A DNA stretch of 64,000 nucleotides from Pelobacter sp. (GTDB taxonomy: Bacteria; Desulfobacterota; Desulfuromonadia; Geobacterales; Pseudopelobacteraceae), in contig JAVBXN010000027.1 in NCBI GenBank assembly GCA_030824515.1, forward strand, positions 1 to 64,000. The letters are read 5' to 3'. Shown piece after piece: positions 61,020 to 64,000 of the stretch (its first letter is position 1; each line of letters opens with the position of its first letter). The notes under the pieces were generated by a model. The model saw only the letters and a program-made list of their open reading frames with translations, did not search any database and was not told the DNA's origin. Both the position numbers and the translations under genes were made by a program.

Positions 61020-62029
61020 TGTCTCGAGTCCCCACCGTATCGATCCTGATGCCGGTCCGCAATGAGGAGCGTTATCTTCAGGCGGCGCTGGATTCACTCT
61101 ATCGCCAGACCCTTGAAGATTGGGAGCTGGTGGCGGTTGATGACGGTTCCGGCGATCAGACTCCGCGGATCCTTGCCTCGGCTGCCGCAAGTGACAGCCG
61201 GATAAAAATGGTCCGGCGCGAGGGTGGCGGGCTGGTGGCGGCTCTGAATACCGGTCTTGAACTGTGCCGCGCACCGCTCCTGGCCCGCATGGACGGAGAC
61301 GATATCAGTCATCCCCGACGCCTGGCGGAGCAGGTCGCCTACCTTGAGACCCATCCCGAAACCGGACTCGTGGCCTGCAGTTTCAGGCATTTCCCGCGAA
61401 CATCGCTGAAACAGGGGATGATGGATTACGAAACCTGGCAGAATTCGCTGCAGGATCACGGCCTGATCAGCAAAGATCTGTTTGTCGAATCCCCCTTTGT
61501 ACATCCCGGGATCATGTGCCGCAGGAGCATACTGGAACAGCTGGGGGGGTATCGTGATCACGGCTGGGCGGAAGACTATGATCTCTGGCTGCGGATGGCG
61601 GCTGCCAATGTGCATTTTGCACGGCTGCCCGGGCGGCTCTTTTTCTGGCGGGATCACCCGCAACGCGCCACCCGAACCATGGATGAGTACTCCTCCAATG
61701 CTTTTCGTTCGTGCAAAATGCACTATCTCCGTCAGGGCTTTCTGAAAGGGTGCTCCGAGGTGGTCATGGCCGGAGCCGGGATCGAGGCCAGATCCTGGCA
61801 GCGACTGTTGGCGGTCAATGACGTCAGCGTCTGTCACTGGCTTGACGTCGATCCTCGCAAGGTCGGCCGCACACTGCATGGAGCGCCGGTTTCCCGGCCG
61901 GAAGAGCTGGATTTGTCCGGAAGAAAAATGCTGGCCGCGATCGGTGTCCGCGGAGCACGCCAGCAGTTCAGGGAACTGGCCAATCAACTCGGCTGGCAGG
62001 AAGGCATGGACTTTGTCTGTGTCGCATGA
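61019..62029 (+). CDS. Family 2 glycosyltransferase
   Basis: The 336-residue protein has a GT-A fold: VSILMPVRNEERYLQAALDS, the AVDDGSGDQT nucleotide-sugar motif, and ARMDGDDIS (DXD). The acceptor region is RDHGWAEDYDLWLRMA (ED motif). C-terminal (about 240-336) holds an unusual Rossmann-like part (VVMAGAGIEARSWQRLL, LAAIGVRGARQQF). Sugars and acceptor unknown. It is coupled to the small lipoprotein gene; no other glycan genes are close. Confidence 0.88.
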   Translation: MSRVPTVSILMPVRNEERYLQAALDSLYRQTLEDWELVAVDDGSGDQTPRILASAAASDSRIKMVRREGGGLVAALNTGLELCRAPLLARMDGDDISHPRRLAEQVAYLETHPETGLVACSFRHFPRTSLKQGMMDYETWQNSLQDHGLISKDLFVESPFVHPGIMCRRSILEQLGGYRDHGWAEDYDLWLRMAAANVHFARLPGRLFFWRDHPQRATRTMDEYSSNAFRSCKMHYLRQGFLKGCSEVVMAGAGIEARSWQRLLAVNDVSVCHWLDVDPRKVGRTLHGAPVSRPEELDLSGRKMLAAIGVRGARQQFRELANQLGWQEGMDFVCVA

Positions 62030-62063
62030 TAAAAAAGCGTAATCACAAGGAGGTACCAAGCTT

Positions 62064-62438
62064 ATGAAACGAATATTATCAATGCTGATTACAGCTCTCG
62101 TTTTAACATCGCCTGTTTTTGCCGCTCAGAACGACGAGCTGATGGAAAAGATCAAGCTGCTTGAACAACAGATTCAGGAGCTTAAAGAGCTTAAGGAACA
62201 GCAGAAAGTCGGAGTAGCCAAGCAGGAACAGTGCCTCCGGGCCGTGGGCAGGGAAAAATTCTGCACCTGCCTCGGAGAAAATCTTCCGCGCGAGGTGAGC
62301 TTTGAACAGTACATCCACACCATCGTGACACCCAAAGACGCACTCGGTTATGCCGGCATGACCGCGGATCAGAAAAAGACAGTGGATGCCACGATAGCCG
62401 TTCGTGACAAGTGTGTGGAAAAGGGGTTTTTTAAATGA
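62064..62438 (+). CDS. Small exported protein with coiled coil and cysteines
   Basis: The 124-residue protein has a signal peptide (ILSMLITALVLTSPVFA), a coiled coil (DELMEKIKLLEQQIQELKELK) and a C-terminal part with four Cys (QCLRAV, FCTCLGENLP, DKC). No known family recognised. The stop overlaps the DUF2288 start by four bases. AGGAGG precedes the ATG. Confidence 0.75.
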   Translation: MKRILSMLITALVLTSPVFAAQNDELMEKIKLLEQQIQELKELKEQQKVGVAKQEQCLRAVGREKFCTCLGENLPREVSFEQYIHTIVTPKDALGYAGMTADQKKTVDATIAVRDKCVEKGFFK

Positions 62439-62737
62439 TTCCCAGTAAAGAAGATTTGGCGCTTTCAATTGATGAAGCGGAATGGAGCAGCCTGCGGGCA
62501 CATCTTGAGCGTGGCGGCCTGATCCTGGTTGACGATTCGCTGGATCTGGCCGATACCGCACTGAAAGTGGCCTCGGATGACATAGACATTATCCAGCACC
62601 TGGTTGAAACCGGCATGATCGGCAAACCGCCGGAAGCCAAGATCCGTTACTGGGATGATAACAAAATGAAAAAGTTTTCGATGCTGATCGTCAGCCCCTA
62701 TGTTCTCTTTCAGGAGAAGGTGCCGACCTTTCATTGA
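62435..62737 (+). CDS. DUF2288-family protein
   Basis: The 100-residue protein matches DUF2288: EWSSLRAHLERGGLILVDDSLDLADTALKVASDD and KFSMLIVSPYVLFQ. Function unknown. It overlaps the preceding gene by four bases and lies 32 bases before yceH. Confidence 0.85.
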   Translation: MIPSKEDLALSIDEAEWSSLRAHLERGGLILVDDSLDLADTALKVASDDIDIIQHLVETGMIGKPPEAKIRYWDDNKMKKFSMLIVSPYVLFQEKVPTFH

Positions 62738-62769
62738 GTTATCCAGTCCGGGCAGGAAGGAGTCAACCG

Positions 62770-63429
62770 TTGGATATAACGCTTAACAACATAGAGGTTC
62801 GCGTGCTTGGCAGTCTGGTTGAAAAGGAACTGACGACACCAGAATACTATCCACTGTCACTCAATTCGCTGACCAACGCCTGCAATCAGAAATCCAACCG
62901 CGATCCGGTGATGGCTCTGACTGATGAAGAGGTGGTGCGGGCCCTTGATTCACTCCGCTTCAAACAGCTGTCGGTGATATCGGCCGATGGCGGCCGGGTG
63001 CCGAAGTACCGGCATCTGCTGGCCGAAAAACTGGGGCTGGTGCCGGCGGAACAGGCTGTCTTATGCGAACTGTTGTTGCGTGGCCCCCAGACCGTCGGTG
63101 AGCTGCGCACCAGATGCGAACGGATGCACCCTTTTGGCGACCTTTCGGCTGTCGAAGTTGTGCTGCAGGAGTTGATGGAGCGTGAATCGCCCATGATCGC
63201 ACTGATGGCGCGTCAGCCTGGCCGCAAAGAGGGACGCTATGCCCAGCTTTTTTCGGAGCTGCCGGAAAGCGGAGCGGAGGGTGTTGAATCCGCACCAGAG
63301 GCCGCTCGTCAGCGTGTCAATGCGGAAAACGAGCGAGTTGCGAAGCTGGAAGAAGAGATGGCCGTCCTGCGCACCGAGGTGGACGATCTCAGACAACTGG
63401 TCGAGGAGTTCAAGAAGCAGTTCGAGTAG
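62770..63429 (+). CDS. yceH: YceH/UPF0502-family protein
   Basis: The 219-residue protein from the TTG at 62770 (GAAGGAG site) starts MDITLNNIEVRVLGSLVEKELTTPEYYPLSLN, the YceH hallmark with a winged-helix fold. Two winged-helix repeats (1-80, 95-165) are followed by a coiled coil (ERVAKLEEEMAVLRTEVDDLRQLVEEFKK). Function unknown, DNA binding possible. The longer frame from 62734 was rejected, since it overlaps DUF2288. Confidence 0.9.
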   Translation: MDITLNNIEVRVLGSLVEKELTTPEYYPLSLNSLTNACNQKSNRDPVMALTDEEVVRALDSLRFKQLSVISADGGRVPKYRHLLAEKLGLVPAEQAVLCELLLRGPQTVGELRTRCERMHPFGDLSAVEVVLQELMERESPMIALMARQPGRKEGRYAQLFSELPESGAEGVESAPEAARQRVNAENERVAKLEEEMAVLRTEVDDLRQLVEEFKKQFE

Positions 63430-63785
63430 ATATAATATTTATTTCCCCCCTATAATATCCGAATGGTTTTGCAGATGATTCTCCGTTGTCTGCAAAATCA
63501 TCCCCGGCTTGACACCGGCCAGCCGCCAATTACAAAAAATCTCCCCAATTAATGCACTAAAGCCGTTGTTTCCTGCCGATATTACTGATGATTACAGGTT
63601 TAGTGGCCACAGTTCTCCTCCTTTGGTATCACCACTCCCACCCATTGGAACTAATCCTTTCGGATGATGAATAAACAACCTTTCGCGCGATTGCCAACCA
63701 TGCTGATTCTGATAAAACATTAATAATACGAATCAGTTATATCAGCTCGACAGAGCCAATCGCAAGCAGACGAAAGGAGTACACA
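63430..63785. other. Intergenic region before the final gene
   Basis: These 356 bases carry no convincing gene. They include an AT-rich stretch near 63715-63740 that could hold the promoter of the last gene. The GAAAGGAG ribosome site for that gene is at 63773-63780. No RNA fold was recognised with confidence. Confidence 0.4.
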
Positions 63786-64000
63786 ATGGCCAATGTACGC
63801 AGCAAGTGGACAAACAACACCGTAGCACCGGGAACGATGCTGCCGGCTTCGGAGTGGGGCGATGCCGCCATGATGACGATTCCGGCCGGTTACATGATGG
63901 TGAAAAATGACGCCGACAACCTGTACATCATCCTGGATGTGGTAGGGGATAACGGCAACGACCCGGGTACCAACGACTATTACTGGCTGGTGATAGACAG
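63786..64000 (+). CDS. Unrecognised protein, truncated by the window end
   Basis: The frame from ATG 63786 (GAAAGGAG site) is open to the window edge: MANVRSKWTNNTVAPGTMLP, then ASEWGDAAMMTIPAGYMMVK and NLYIILDVVGDNGNDPGTND. The Asp/Asn-rich part and alternate strands suggest a beta-sandwich, like carbohydrate-binding (CBM9/DOMON-like) or calcium-binding domains. There is no N-terminal signal peptide. Too little is visible for a family call. Confidence 0.6.
   Translation, partial: MANVRSKWTNNTVAPGTMLPASEWGDAAMMTIPAGYMMVKNDADNLYIILDVVGDNGNDPGTNDYYWLVID

Overview
The window looks like chromosomal DNA of an anaerobic, respiring deltaproteobacterium of the Geobacterales/Desulfuromonadia type. 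The signs are multihaem c-type cytochromes, a DUF3373-type porin, a Tat-exported molybdopterin reductase, the LL-diaminopimelate aminotransferase route to lysine (dapA, dapB, dapL), an aldehyde:ferredoxin oxidoreductase, a PEP-CTERM protein, rubrerythrin, an mglBA pair and many small Geobacter-like operons. Genus and species cannot be fixed from the sequence alone.

Layout. 1-2.8 kb: a flavodoxin-like protein cut by the window edge, a DMT permease, a VOC protein and a DUF1653-cupin protein. 2.8-8.4 kb: an accessory region. It holds a two-gene SIR2 operon (candidate anti-phage NAD-depleting system), a broken second copy of the dapL 3' end with its own terminator, an inverted repeat and an MNT/HepT toxin-antitoxin pair. 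8.4-12.6 kb: the lysine/peptidoglycan operon dapA-(secreted protein)-dapB-MNT-HEPN-dapL, in which a second nucleotidyltransferase/HEPN pair sits between dapB and dapL. 12.7-20.2 kb: DsrE-like protein, aldehyde oxidoreductase, PEP-CTERM protein, pentahaem cytochrome, YchJ-like protein and a GGDEF-PilZ protein. 20.3-30 kb: rubrerythrin, a small protein/lipoprotein/radical-SAM operon, a four-gene cysteine-rich/hemerythrin/PAS operon, fabI, hflX, a zinc-ribbon protein and a SlyD-like isomerase.

30.1-39.8 kb is one long minus-strand respiratory cluster: DUF3373 porin, small exported protein, triple-rhodanese monohaem protein, octahaem cytochrome, Tat-exported molybdopterin oxidoreductase, NrfD/PsrC-like membrane subunit and 4Fe-4S subunit. 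It looks like a periplasmic reductase for a sulfur (or selenium/tellurium/arsenic) oxyanion, combined with parts that resemble Geobacter Ext outer-membrane gene clusters. The substrate is unknown.

40-64 kb is mostly housekeeping: a 58-residue Cys-rich protein with a deacetylase and a universal stress protein, an IclR regulator, polA, a coupled response regulator/NUDIX/release-factor-like operon, an acyltransferase with rnhA, a DUF2155 lipoprotein, tRNA-Ser(GCT), mglBA, a LOG-family protein, a transpeptidase, lpxH, an AI-2E permease with a copper ATPase, tpx with a NUDIX gene, an M23 peptidase, a GT2 glycosyltransferase and a yceH operon. The window ends inside an unrecognised gene. No CRISPR array, rRNA, prophage or complete insertion sequence was seen. 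The strongest candidates for something new are the SIR2 pair with the dapL-end duplication beside it, and the porin/rhodanese/octahaem/molybdoenzyme cluster.
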